Source of the DNA: Membranipora membranacea
Taxonomy: Eukaryota > Bryozoa > Gymnolaemata > Cheilostomatida > Membraniporidae
Reading direction: 5' to 3'
Length of the DNA stretch: 64,000 bases
NCBI GenBank assembly: GCA_914767715.1
Contig: OU612071.1
Coordinates: 28,023,681 to 28,087,680, forward strand
Of the stretch, positions 9,967-19,299 are shown piece by piece. The position numbers were made by a program, and so were the translations under genes. How positions within the stretch are numbered: the stretch's first letter is position 1; each line of letters starts with the position of its first letter. The notes below the pieces were generated by a model that was not told the origin of the DNA, made no database searches, and worked only from the letters and a program-made list of their open reading frames with translations.

Positions 9967-11381
9967 TCACTTTGTTAAATAGACAACGCTTGGATTTTCA
10001 AAAATCTTAGCTCGCACACGAGCTTTTTCATCACAACCCGGGGAGCAATTCAAAAACAGATAACCATAACGATCTTTCACTGCATCCAAATAAGCTTCTA
10101 TCACAAGTTTTTCCTTACCCATTTGTCTGCCAATTGTTTTGATTACTGAAATGTCTCTCACAGATTTCATCAACCAGAAATGGTGTGAGTTCAAACTAAT
10201 CGTACGAAAAAATGGTCCTTTACAAAATAGATTTTGTGTCAGTGTGATTATACTATAATTATAATGATGACTAAATTTTGTATAAAAGTCAGCAATATCC
10301 TTAGAGCTGGAGACTTCCTCCATTAAATCATCAATGACTAGAAGTCTATGCTGTCGATCTTTAGGTAATGATTCCATTGTTGCTAGCCCTTCTATAAATT
10401 TTATTGGCACCGAGGCATCATAAGAGTTGTAAAGTGGTTGGTAGATTGAGTAACAGATAATTATTTCCACAGGCGGTGGAACAAAGATTTTGTCAGCATT
10501 GGAAATAATCTCCCTTAGTAGGGTAGATTTACCACTTGATGTTGGCCCTAGAAACAGACAGCATAAACAGTCAGCAGGTCAGAGATTGTGACTAAAATTC
10601 TCTCATCTACACACATACATCGAATATTGCTCATCATTTCACTATGACCTCTTAAGTGTTTGTTTCAAGTTTGCAGCCACAGATGATTAATTACTGTTAT
10701 GCGAGCTAATCATCACATGATAACTGCACCTCCAAGTACTGGAAGTGATGAAAATTAAGGGAAGGATTTTGGTGATGAAATGCTCATTAAATTTCTGCAC
10801 ACACAGATGTAATTACTGCTATGCAAGCTAACCATCACATGATAACTGCACCTCCAAGTACTGGAAGTGTTGAAAATTAAGGGAAGGATTTTGGTGATGA
10901 AATGCTCATTAAATTTCTGCAGACACAGATGTAATTACTGTTATGCAAGCTAACCATCACATGATAACTGTACCTCCAAGTACTGGGTGTGTTGAAAATT
11001 AAGGGAAGGATTGCGGTAATGAAATGCTCAATAAATTTCATATTTTATGAGAGTTTTTACCCGCAAAAGTTCCGATAATATGGGAGTTTTTACCCGCAAA
11101 AGTTCCGCTTCTGCTCTAATTTTGAACGCATTAAGGAGATTAGTTAGTCATTCAGCACCACCCTTTGACGTCAATTACAAATACCCTTGGTTGTTTGCTC
11201 GGCAAATTCGCTGTCATAAATCCCAACATGAAGTTTCATGAAGGCTCACCTCCGCTATGGATATGAGGCACATATAACCATGCTTAAGGTCAAAAAACAA
11301 CTAGATAAAATTCTTACCTGAGATTATAGATGTGAACGGTGCCTCAAGTTGAAATTCTGTCGTCTTAAGATTTGAAGCCAT
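9967..11381 (-). CDS. FtsK/HerA-type DNA packaging ATPase (spliced)
   Basis: Genome-packaging ATPase of the Polinton/adenovirus IVa2/poxvirus A32 functional class, which drives DNA into the capsid. Exon 1 is 11318-11381 (21 codons plus one base, start ATG at 11381, donor GTAAGAA) and exon 2 is 9967-10547. The phase matches, and Walker A (GPTSSGKST) is assembled at the junction at the start of exon 2. Walker B is RLLVIDDLMEE near 10348, followed by a sensor-like TLTQNLF. The gene is short for the family but has all core motifs and no internal stop. It is the last of four tightly packed minus-strand genes, with its ATG 1 bp after the preceding stop. The 770-bp intron holds three tandem copies of a ~122-bp repeat. 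Confidence 0.9.
10680..11045. repeat. Three tandem copies of a ~122-bp repeat inside the ATPase intron
   Basis: Copies start near 10680, 10804 and 10926 and share a core from TAATTACTG through ATCACATGATAACTG to GGGAAGGATT. The third copy is most divergent. Just beyond it (11052-11108) a 24-bp block, GAGTTTTTACCCGCAAAAG followed by TTCCG, is duplicated with a 9-bp spacer. Confidence 0.9.
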
Positions 11382-11382
11382 A

Positions 11383-11583
11383 CTAGAGTGTAGAGTTTGT
11401 TGACTTTGTAGTGGATTCAAAGTTTTCACCGAGGAGTTTTATGATAGAATGAAGCTCTCCTTTCTCTTGTTGAAAAAACGCTGCACACAGCGAACATATG
11501 GTGGCTATGGTAATCAGGATAATTGTGAGAAGTGCACGGTATTGTGATAAAAACTGTCTGGTTGTGATATCAGACACAGGCAT
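11383..11583 (-). CDS. Small membrane protein of the compact cluster
   Basis: A 66-residue protein with one strongly hydrophobic span (LLTIILITIATICSLCAAFF, residues 18-37), preceded by a short polar N-terminus and followed by a polar, Ser/Thr-rich tail. The start is 6 bp after the stop of the preceding gene, and its own stop is 1 bp before the ATPase ATG. I do not recognise a family. Its place beside the packaging ATPase suggests a virion membrane or minor capsid component, which is inference. Confidence 0.6.
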   Translation of the reverse strand: MPVSDITTRQFLSQYRALLTIILITIATICSLCAAFFQQEKGELHSIIKLLGENFESTTKSTNSTL

Positions 11584-11589
11584 GGTAAA

Positions 11590-11928
11590 CTAACGTAAAT
11601 GAGGGGGTAATGTCACAGTATAGGGTGCGTCTGGTAGCAGTACCACGATCTGACTGAACAAAGTCTCTTTCTTTGCCTTTATTAAATATCTTGTCACAGG
11701 TCTATGAAGTCCTGATGGAATCATCTGCATTGCGATTTCATACCAAATATCAAAATGGTGACGTAATTTGTCAGTGTGCAAAAGATACATGTATTGATTT
11801 ATAAGTTGACAGTCATGATGAGAGAAGTCTGTATAGCCTTTAGAATTACAGCCTTGACAATTTTTGCTGACCTGAAGGGAGATTAATTCCCACAAAGTAG
11901 CAGCCATAGATGCATCTGTTTTATCCAT
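11590..11928 (-). CDS. Unknown 112-residue protein of the compact cluster
   Basis: Compact, mixed-charge protein with CQGCNSKGYTDFSHHDC near residue 19, a Cys/His pattern that could bind zinc, and an aromatic helix-like region (HFDIWYEIAMQMIP). Its ATG lies inside the end of the upstream gene with an 8-nt overlap (ATGGATAA). No family recognised. The conserved spacing on both sides supports a real gene translated from a shared mRNA. Confidence 0.65.
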   Translation of the reverse strand: MDKTDASMAATLWELISLQVSKNCQGCNSKGYTDFSHHDCQLINQYMYLLHTDKLRHHFDIWYEIAMQMIPSGLHRPVTRYLIKAKKETLFSQIVVLLPDAPYTVTLPPHLR

Positions 11929-12469
11929 TATGTTGTAGCCATAGACTGATTATGCTAAATAACAGCAAAGTAACCAATACATAAAGTATCTGCAGTGTCA
12001 CTGTCTGAAATCTCATGCGAACGATAGCTTTATTTAAAGTTCTGCAAAAACTGTTTATTGATTGGGTGCTTATTATACTCCTCACTTCATTTTTGCCCAA
12101 TGACAAAAATACCTTTTGTAGAATAGTCAATAATGTGATAGAATGAAACAGCAACTTCTTGCTGTTTGTGGAAGAAGATAAGATTTCTTCACAGAGGGAG
12201 GCATAGGTCTGTGAAGTTTGGCTGGCAGATAAGATTTTTCTTGATATCAATTCAATATCATTTACATACAATTCTTCCACATTTTGTTGAATCATGTACA
12301 GCGTGCTGGATTTGTCATCCATCAATGTCACAGATAGAGGATAACATTTGCCTGCAAGATTGCTTAGCAAATATTGCCTTGCATTGATGGGTGAACTCAG
12401 ATGTTTCAACAGGTTAATATAATCACTTGTCTCTTCTAACCGTTCCATCATAGGTTGCCTAGGAAACAC
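11921..12469 (-). CDS. Unknown C-terminally membrane-anchored protein, first gene of the compact cluster
   Basis: A 182-residue, largely helical protein ending in a hydrophobic segment (VTLQILYVLVTLLLFSIISL, about residues 157-176) followed by only a few polar residues, the pattern of a tail-anchored protein. ATGs at 12469 and 12451 (MMERLEE) are both possible starts. An AT-rich TTATATATT string at 12503-12495 may be its TATA element; if so, the downstream start is favoured. It overlaps the next gene by 8 nt. No family recognised. Confidence 0.65.
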   Translation of the reverse strand: MFPRQPMMERLEETSDYINLLKHLSSPINARQYLLSNLAGKCYPLSVTLMDDKSSTLYMIQQNVEELYVNDIELISRKILSASQTSQTYASLCEEILSSSTNSKKLLFHSITLLTILQKVFLSLGKNEVRSIISTQSINSFCRTLNKAIVRMRFQTVTLQILYVLVTLLLFSIISLWLQHNG

Positions 12470-12558
12470 TAATATGAATAGGTATCTTCCGAGTAATATA
12501 TAACCACTTGGTTCACTGGTATTTAAGTGCTTGCCTGCTTACCAAATTCACTCACGGA

Positions 12559-12583
12559 CGCACACACACACACACACACACAC
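12559..12583. repeat. (CA)n microsatellite in a divergent promoter region
   Basis: Run of about twelve CA dinucleotides between the divergent genes starting at 12469 (-) and 12648 (+). This 178-bp space must hold both promoters. Confidence 0.95.
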
Positions 12584-12647
12584 AGACGGACTTACACACT
12601 ACCAAAGTGACTATTTGTTTGATCTATTATAGGACACTTTTATCACT

Positions 12648-13263
12648 ATGGAACATGTGAGTATACACATGTACTTTGCTTTATTTTTCCTACTATAATT
12701 ATAATATTTTTTATGTTTCAATTTTTTTACCTTTGTTGTATATGACTTGACAAATTGCTTATGTGAATTTCCTTTGCTCAGAATACTATGTTGGCTTGGT
12801 AACTAGTCATGGGTTTTTTGTTGCAGACTCGTTCCTGTACAGAATGCGCCAAAGAAATGTTTCCTAATGGTGAGGAGCTGTGCCTCACGAGACAGACGGC
12901 AAAGACTTCAGATGAATTAAAAGAAATATTTGCTGCTGAAAGTTTTCACTGTCCGACATGTGAGAGTAGAGTGCCAATAATGGATGCCAAACGTAAGTAC
13001 ATACATTCAGTACACTAACCATCGATGTTTTCTGAAGGTAGTGATACTTTCATTACATTCCTGAAGGCAATTGTCATTAATACGTGAACTCAAACTTCTG
13101 TGTTGTAGATGTAAAGAGGTTGCAACATCGATTCAAAATTATGAGATCGGATCTGGTGCGTAAAACAAGAGCGACACTCAGGGAATTGGCAGCAGCAGAG
13201 GCAGAGTTAGATAGAAATATGAGACAAAAACTACGACGAATGGCAATTAAAGACAGTCTGTAA
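12648..13263 (+). CDS. Spliced 109-residue CxxC zinc-binding protein
   Basis: Three exons can be read: 12648-12656 (only ATG GAA CAT, then GTGAGT), 12827-12992 (after TTGCAG, ending before GTAAGT) and 13109-13263 (after TTGTAG). The joined frame has 109 codons and a stop with all phases matching. The N-terminal half has two Cys pairs, CTEC (residues 7-10) and CPTC (about 50-53), a likely zinc ribbon or treble clef. The C-terminal half is a basic, heptad-like helix (for example TRATLRELAAAEAELDRN). No family recognised; a DNA- or RNA-binding or late regulatory role in the viral element would fit. Confidence 0.7.
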
Positions 13264-13277
13264 TCTTTAATTGATAA

Positions 13278-13547
13278 CTAATCATTTTTTCTTCTTTTTT
13301 TTGTTAATTTTTTTATCTGTTTTTCTACTTTTTTGTTGTTTTTATCCAGGGCAGCGTAATTTGCGTTGGAATGGTGGGTGTCAAAGTTATGTTCATCAGC
13401 TTTATGCTCATCAAAGTCATAGCATGAGTCTGGCGTTGTTACCCTGCTGCCTACGGGAGCACTCACAAATTGCGTTGCCAATTTTGTCAGATCAGGAATG
13501 CTTGCACCTGCTACCAGTAACATGTAAACTAGTACAATCTGTTCCAT
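13278..13547 (-). CDS. Small protein with N-terminal hydrophobic segment
   Basis: An 89-residue frame on the minus strand, convergent with and 14 bp from the zinc protein stop. It starts MEQIVLVYMLLVAGASIP, a signal-peptide or membrane-anchor pattern, followed by a polar region rich in His, Asp and Asn and a Lys/Arg-rich tail (KKVEKQIKKLTKKRRK). No homology recognised. Supported only by its tight position and coherent composition; it could be chance, because the region is pyrimidine-rich. Confidence 0.4.
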   Translation of the reverse strand: MEQIVLVYMLLVAGASIPDLTKLATQFVSAPVGSRVTTPDSCYDFDEHKADEHNFDTHHSNANYAALDKNNKKVEKQIKKLTKKRRKND

Positions 13548-16500
13548 GGGCTATGTCAGATGTCTAATCTGTCAACTTTGCATTCATTTATTCCCGTGTT
13601 ATTTTATGTGATTTTATGCATGTATCTCATTTCAAAACCTTGTCTTTGCCGCATTGTCCTCAGATTTTTATTGAAATTGTTTTAACACTTCAATGAACAT
13701 ATATATACAGCTGCTCATTTTGTATATCAATTTATCATTCTACCCTGTACCAATGAACATTTATCCTCACAAACAAACTGACACTCAATTCATTAATATT
13801 TACAACAACACTAGCTAACAGTGAATGTGATCAATCACATTACCCACACAAGCATCTCATTTATCATGAATAAATATACATAAAAAGAATTACATAAACA
13901 AACTTCCATCCTCACCATACAAAATGATAGAGTAGAAATTGACAACTCCCATACAATATGAGTAGTCGTTCCACCAGGAACGTTACAAAAGGGATCGAGC
14001 CGCTCATTCGTTTCAATGGGTTCGGGCTAACGACCTGCTCCCACTTTTACTACTATTGTTGCTCTCGCCCATTTTGGTTGCTGTTCGTCTCTCGTCTCTC
14101 AGCTTGTTGTGTTCCATTATCTTGATCTCTCTGCCTACATTGCAGTTTTTTTTAAAGACAGCGAGAGTTTTGATGTGCACTCATACTTCATTTTTCACAT
14201 TGTATTGCTTGTTAAATGCCAATCAAGAAATATTCCCATCAGAGTTGATCAACCAACGACTTTTCAAATATTGTCTTCATGAATGTAATGTCAAATTCCG
14301 TTTATCTAAGCCAAATTGAAATATAGACTGAGGCAAGCCACGGCAAAAGTTGAACAGAGAATATACCCAATGATAACATCAACTATAGAGTCTCAAATAC
14401 TTCTCATCACAAACCTATGCTTCATTACAAACCTGGAATAAGGGTACGGTACGTCATAGGGCTTCTCCTTGGACATCCTGATTTTATCAAGTTCTTCGTC
14501 TTTTCTTCCTCCTCTGTCCGTCCAAGCTCAAGTTCCCCTTTCATAATAAGTGATAATTTGGATGTTGTTTTTGATACTTCATATTTTATTTAGAGTTGGC
14601 CCCTCATGTCACAGGAGAAGACGACTGAATATTCGCAATCACCTCTGTATGGCTTCAGATAATATTTATCTCAGTCTTTTTGGGCTAATCAATCAACGTC
14701 TCCTGTTCTCTCATAGATATTTGAATTGCAGTGCTCTAAGCCACTTGTTTTATTCTTGCATAATCATATACACTTCTAGGACTAGAATCTTGTACGCTCA
14801 AATCCTGAAAATATTTAAATATCTGTGTGTGACTAATTAAGTAGTGTTCAACTAATGTATTATTGAAGATATACCAATCACCTTCTTACATGTAAAAATA
14901 ACACTGAAATAACCAAAAGGTATGTAGGTTTGAAGGCATAGAAGGCATAAAAGTCATAGATTATAAAATTGAAATAAACAACAGGTTTGTATAGGTTTGC
15001 TTTTAAAAATAAAAATTACTATGAAATATACTGTATAGAAGGCATAAAACTCATAGATTATAAAATTGAAATGGACAACAGGTTTGTAGGTTTTGTCTTT
15101 GAACATTTAAATGAAAATGAATGATTGCTAGGTATGCAAGTTTGTATGATGCGTCTTATGAAACAAAAACATTTATAAATATGTTAACTTGTATTACGTT
15201 TTATGCTTCGACTGTATGTCTCACAATGAGATGCACAGTACTTCTTTTAGGCTTCTTCGGTAGGCTTCTTCAGCTTTCCCAGGAGATACTTGATCAGGTA
15301 GTTGAATGCCATTGATAATAACCTAGAATTCAATTAAATCAAAGGTGAATTCACCAAGGCGAGTGTATTTTGATATTAACCAACCAAGTCCCGACCAGAG
15401 AAATGTGTAACTGATCTGGAAAAAATGGAAGCTGAACATCGTAATAGTTATTCTTAAACACATTGGAGAATGACTGAAGAGCTGAAACCACTGCTGACAC
15501 AGCTGGGCTTTGCCCAGCAGAGCCACCAGTCATAAATTTAAATAAGAGTTGTGGCATCAAAAATCTAGCCAGTAGCTTTGAATGGAGGGATATGAGCTCT
15601 CAAAATGTAGGGAGTATCTTCTTCCCCTGCCATCTACCATTAGTGATGACAAGTATTGTTGTTGACCAATCAGGTGCCTTTAAAATCTAGCTGAGATCCA
15701 ACAGTATTATTAGTGTTGAACCACACAAACATTAAGTGTTCCAAGTTAATAATTTTACTAAACAAGGGGTTATCTGCAAAGCAAGGAGATAAAAAAAACC
15801 TTTACTTCTTACTCCCTCTTATGTTTCAGACTCTAGAAAATGAAAATATCTAAATGCCATTGTTTCTTTCTCCGATGTATCTCAAGTTATACTTGTTTGG
15901 AGGCCAGTACAATATATCACATCATTTGACACTTAATGACTCCAGGCAGCCTCCCCCTATTGCAACAAGTTATAGGCTGGTGGAAGTTGGGTATTCCAGT
16001 ACAACCTTCATCATGTTTTTATTTCGATGTACTTACTTTCCTAGTTTGCTTGTTGAGGGTATTAGTTTGTAACTGTAACTCCGAATGTGTCAACCTCTTA
16101 GGTGGTTAAAGATTCAGCATTGGCAAGCGTTTTCCAGTCCTCGCTATCTTAGTCATGCACCTCTACAAATATAAGGGTCCGCATGATCATACCAATAGCT
16201 TAAGAGACTGCTGTATTTTTTTCTATTCACGCCTTAGCACCTTTATACAATGGAGCACCTCTAGTTCGTCGTATGGTGGGCATGGTAGTAGGTAAAAAGA
16301 GTCAACTGTTTGTAAAATTCAGCCCAACAGGTGTTTGAAGGTTAGAAGTAAATGACCATCTAGGCTGGTTTTCTACCAGGCACTCTCATTGATTATATCT
16401 CCGCCATAATTCATGAATGAGAAAGTGAATTAATTGAACATCGCACTACGAAAATGTTTAACATTTTTATGCCTGACATCACATGACCTGTTTAACTTAG

Positions 16501-16560
16501 TCAGAAATGAAACAAACAGATTTGCTTGGTTGGTTGGTTGGTTGGCTCCAAAGAAAGTTA
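13548..16560. other. Long stretch without supported genes
   Basis: Nothing coding can be supported. Two diverged direct copies of a ~60-bp AT-rich sequence (AGGCATAAAA...ATAGATTATAAAATTG...AACAGGTTTGTA) lie at about 14940-15000 and 15040-15095. A GC-rich inverted motif CTGGGCTTTGCCCAG lies at 15503-15517 and recurs at 59.5 kb. A (GGTT)n run lies at 16528-16546. Confidence 0.6.
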
Positions 16561-17290
16561 GCTAAAATTTCTACAGAAGAGTTTGGTTTCTTAACTTCTT
16601 TGGGAAAGGATCCCAGCGCTGACGAACGAGACAGTCATACAGATGATTCCGCATCTCAGTCTGTATGAATGAAGATGTCGGGTCGCCTCCAACTCAAAGC
16701 TCTTTGCAGTATGCCACTGCAAACAATCTGCAGTAATCACCTCCCATCCACTGCTGCACAGGGACATGGCTTACTGTCAATGACTCTGGACTGACACCCT
16801 GAAGACCTTAAATGTAGTCAGACTGAGAAATAAACTCAATAACAATTCACATTAAATTGGATAAATTTATATTTTGTAGACTTCTTTTTAGAAACCCTTG
16901 ACATGAACGTCAGGCCACTGAGAATGAAGGATATATAGGCATGCATTGATATCCCTGTCATCTAGCTTGTATGAAGTACTAAGTATAGGGTTCGATGGTT
17001 TACTATTGGGAGTTTAGCTATTGTGGTCTGACACGACTGTGCAGAATTGATGGTCCATCCCAACTGCTGCACATTGCATTAGTCTAGGTTTTGTTTGGTA
17101 TTTGTGACTCAAGAAAGCTCTGGCATGAGCCTTCATGGACAATTTGTTATTATTTTTGAGTGATGTAGAATATGGCTGTCTCTTCTAAACTGCTTCTCTC
17201 TCACTTTGAGATGAAGTAGAGTCGGGCCAGTAACTGTTGTCAAGCTCAGTAAGGCTGTCAGACCTTTGTAAAGGGAAGTTATGAGTAGTG
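16560..17290 (-). pseudogene. Deleted copy of a SWIM/Ulp1 transposon (Ulp1-like end plus SWIM-gene tail)
   Basis: About 575 bp (16709-17283) match 23293-24241, so this is a shortened relative of that element. On the minus strand the Ulp1-like protease end is readable: VPVQQWMGGDYCRLFAVAYC keeps the Gln, Gly-Gly-Asp and catalytic Cys of C48 proteases, then a TGA at 16694-16696, and beyond it the typical tail FIQTEMRNHLYDCLV. At its other end the Ser-rich tail of the SWIM gene (TELDNSYWPDSTSSQSERE) is present, but a TTG codon in the sister copy is TAG here. Between these parts the ~430 bp found in the sister copy (about 23480-23900), carrying the His-Asp part of the protease, is missing. Confidence 0.7.
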
Positions 17291-17322
17291 ATGTAGGAGC
17301 GGGACGGAGTCCCATTTGAGGA

Positions 17323-17600
17323 GGTGAGGTGGAGTGAGGAGGTGCAGTGAGGAGGTGGAGTGAGGTGGAGTGAGGTGGAGTGAGGAGCTGCAGTGAGGAG
17401 GTGGAGTGAGGTGGAGTGAGGAGCTGCAGTGAGGAGGTGGAGTGAGGCACAGTGAGGAGGTGCAGTGAGGAGTCGCTGTGAGGAGTCGCTGTGAGGAGTC
17501 GCTGTGAGGAGTCGCTGTGAGGAGTCGCTGTGAGGAGTCGCTGTGAGGAGTCGCTGTGAGGAGTCGCTGTGAGGAGTCGCTGTGAGGAGTGGCTGTGAGC
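17323..17600. repeat. GAGTCGCTGTGAG minisatellite array
   Basis: First part (17323-17465) has irregular GAGGTGGAGTGAG / GAGGTGCAGTGAG units. Second part (17466-17600) has about ten near-perfect 13-bp units GTGAGGAGTCGCT. It abuts the end of the SWIM/Ulp1 remnant at 17283. Because 13 bp is not a multiple of 3, all three minus frames are open and give spurious repetitive peptides. Confidence 0.95.
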
Positions 17601-17935
17601 CGGTCTCCATCAGGGAGAATAGTATAACTAGGAAAGTTAAAGATAATATACAATACAATTTATTATTTTTGTAACTGCAATATAAATAAAAACATAATAA
17701 ATAATATAATATTTTTTTGTCATTTGAACTACAAAAAATATGTTAACTTAAACAGAAAAAGTATAAAAAAAAACAAAAACAAGCAGCAACATTAGTACAT
17801 GGTGGTATAGGTTTATTGCATAGGTAAATACGGAAAATATACATTTTAATACGCTATTTACAGTGCTGAAATAAAAAAAAGTAACCTAAAAATCTAAAGT
17901 AAACTCATCCAATTACATTGAGGTTTGAAGGTAAA

Positions 17936-18095
17936 TTAGATTTCAAGCGGATACGTGGTTACACCATCACTGTCTACCTTTCGTTTGGCGTAGAAATATG
18001 TCAAGCCTGCCCTTGACTGTTCGTAGGTATACATCGATCTATTTTTAAACAAAAAACCTCTATTGACTCCGGAAATCTTGACTCGATTTTTCAGC
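17936..18095 (-). pseudogene. C-terminal fragment of a second Polinton-type DNA polymerase B
   Basis: About 50 codons on the minus strand, ending in a stop, that align with the end of the polymerase at 2113: a Gly-Phe-Leu-Phe-Lys stretch, then RAGLTYFYAKRKV and a DGV motif just before the stop. The rest of the polymerase is absent; a protease remnant on the opposite strand starts immediately next to it. This marks a second, different Polinton-like element that has been broken and rearranged. Confidence 0.75.
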
Positions 18096-18099
18096 ACAT

Positions 18100-18550
18100 C
18101 CATGAACTAGGTTCTGGTCAGGATACCATACTGAGAAAGGACGAGTACTGCGGACAATTTTTTAAAGGTGTTTTTGCGAGAGATCAATTCATCAACACCC
18201 AAATTAGTTTTCCAGGAATCTATGTGTGTAATACGGATAAAATGACCCAACCCGGAATGCACTGGGTGGCGGTGTACTTCGATATATAAAGGGTCGGTGC
18301 GATTACTTCGATTCATACGGTCTTCCACCGTTGTTTAATGACTTAAATCGTAAGATTATGTCGATGGATAAATATTACGTTTATAAGAATGATCGAATTC
18401 AAAGTTTTGATACCAATATTGCATTTTGATCGCTTTAATGCGGTGCAGAGGAGATACTATGAGTGAAATCATGTCAACATTTTCACTGGTAAACGCTTCG
18501 AGATCATGTAGTGAAATATTTCTACGATCATAACTTCAACCATGTCTATT
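18100..18550 (+). pseudogene. Broken adenain-like protease of the second Polinton remnant
   Basis: A plus-strand frame from about 18100 to a TAA at 18287-18289 contains GVFARDQF, YVCNTDKM and MHWVAVYFD, matching the catalytic-His region of adenain-like proteases better than chance allows. After the stop the match resumes in another frame with CDYFDSYGLPP (the catalytic-Asp region). The Cys motif region near 18430-18460 is degraded. At least one frameshift or stop separates the blocks, so this copy is dead. Confidence 0.75.
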
Positions 18551-18555
18551 CCGAT

Positions 18556-19269
18556 ACGGTACACATAATATTATAAGTCTATTGCGGTTTGTTTTTGTTT
18601 TTATTCGATTACAAAATGTTATTACTCTAATAACGAAGAAGGTATAATAAATCGAAATGAAAAAAAAACAACCGATTAAAGGAATCACTCATCTATTCAA
18701 AAGTTTAGTAAAAAAGTCTTCTTCTTTTGAGCACACATTTACATTGTCCACCATTGTAGGGTTGGTGGTTTTTGCACATTGGACAAAACCATTACAGGCA
18801 TTGCCTTTTTTCCTACACTCGCTGTCCTGCCCACATTCCGCATCATCCTCTACCTCATTTTCCTCATCAACTTCACCATCATCGTTGCTGAACGTTGCCA
18901 AAGTCACCTCCTCCTCTTTCTTTCGGTGTCGTTTAGTTGATACACCTCGTTTGTTGGGTGACACAACTTTGATGTCATGATAATCTTTATTGTTTTTGCT
19001 TCGCCGTTTACCATTGTAAACAGCGATAATGGGGGTATTGCCAATGATTTCGCGCTTGTAGCGATAGGGTATTATCATTGAACCCGTGATATCATTGCCA
19101 TTCTTCTCCGTTTCGAAATCAACCACTAACGCCTCTCCGTTGACCGTGTTAACTTTTGAAGTACCATAGATTTCGAATACCGTCCCGGCGGAGAAGTCCG
19201 CCAACTCTTGTAGACTCGTCGTTGCCTTCAGCTCTTCTTTATCCAGAGATCTGTAAAGACAGAGAATAT
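18556..19269 (-). CDS. Unknown OB-fold-like protein exon next to the second Polinton remnant
   Basis: Open frame ending with the stop at 18689 that is usable from about 19253, where an acceptor-like TTTACAG precedes it, so an earlier exon is expected. The N-terminal 110 residues alternate strands and loops (FSAGTVFEIYGTSKVNT, GEALVVDFETEK, MIIPYRYKREI), a pattern seen in OB-fold single-strand DNA-binding proteins; this is inference. A Lys/Arg-rich stretch (KRGVSTKRHRKKEEE) and an acidic stretch follow, then a Cys-rich tail that could bind zinc. It reads cleanly for about 190 codons beside dead polymerase and protease pieces. Confidence 0.45.
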
Positions 19270-19299
19270 TATGAGAATTAGAGTCCGCATGCACCACTC

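Noticed and set aside
10680-11045. CRISPR array
   Set aside because: Only three ~122-bp tandem copies without spacers, in a eukaryotic intron; no cas genes.
13271-13567. 98-codon plus-strand ORF after the zinc protein
   Set aside because: It starts in a poly-T tract with a low-complexity FFFFLL start and no motif; the opposite-strand small protein is the better reading, and even that is weak.
17133-17658. Three overlapping Ser/Thr/Pro-rich repeat ORFs
   Set aside because: They come from a 13-bp array that is open in all three minus frames; only the non-repeat tail is coding-derived.
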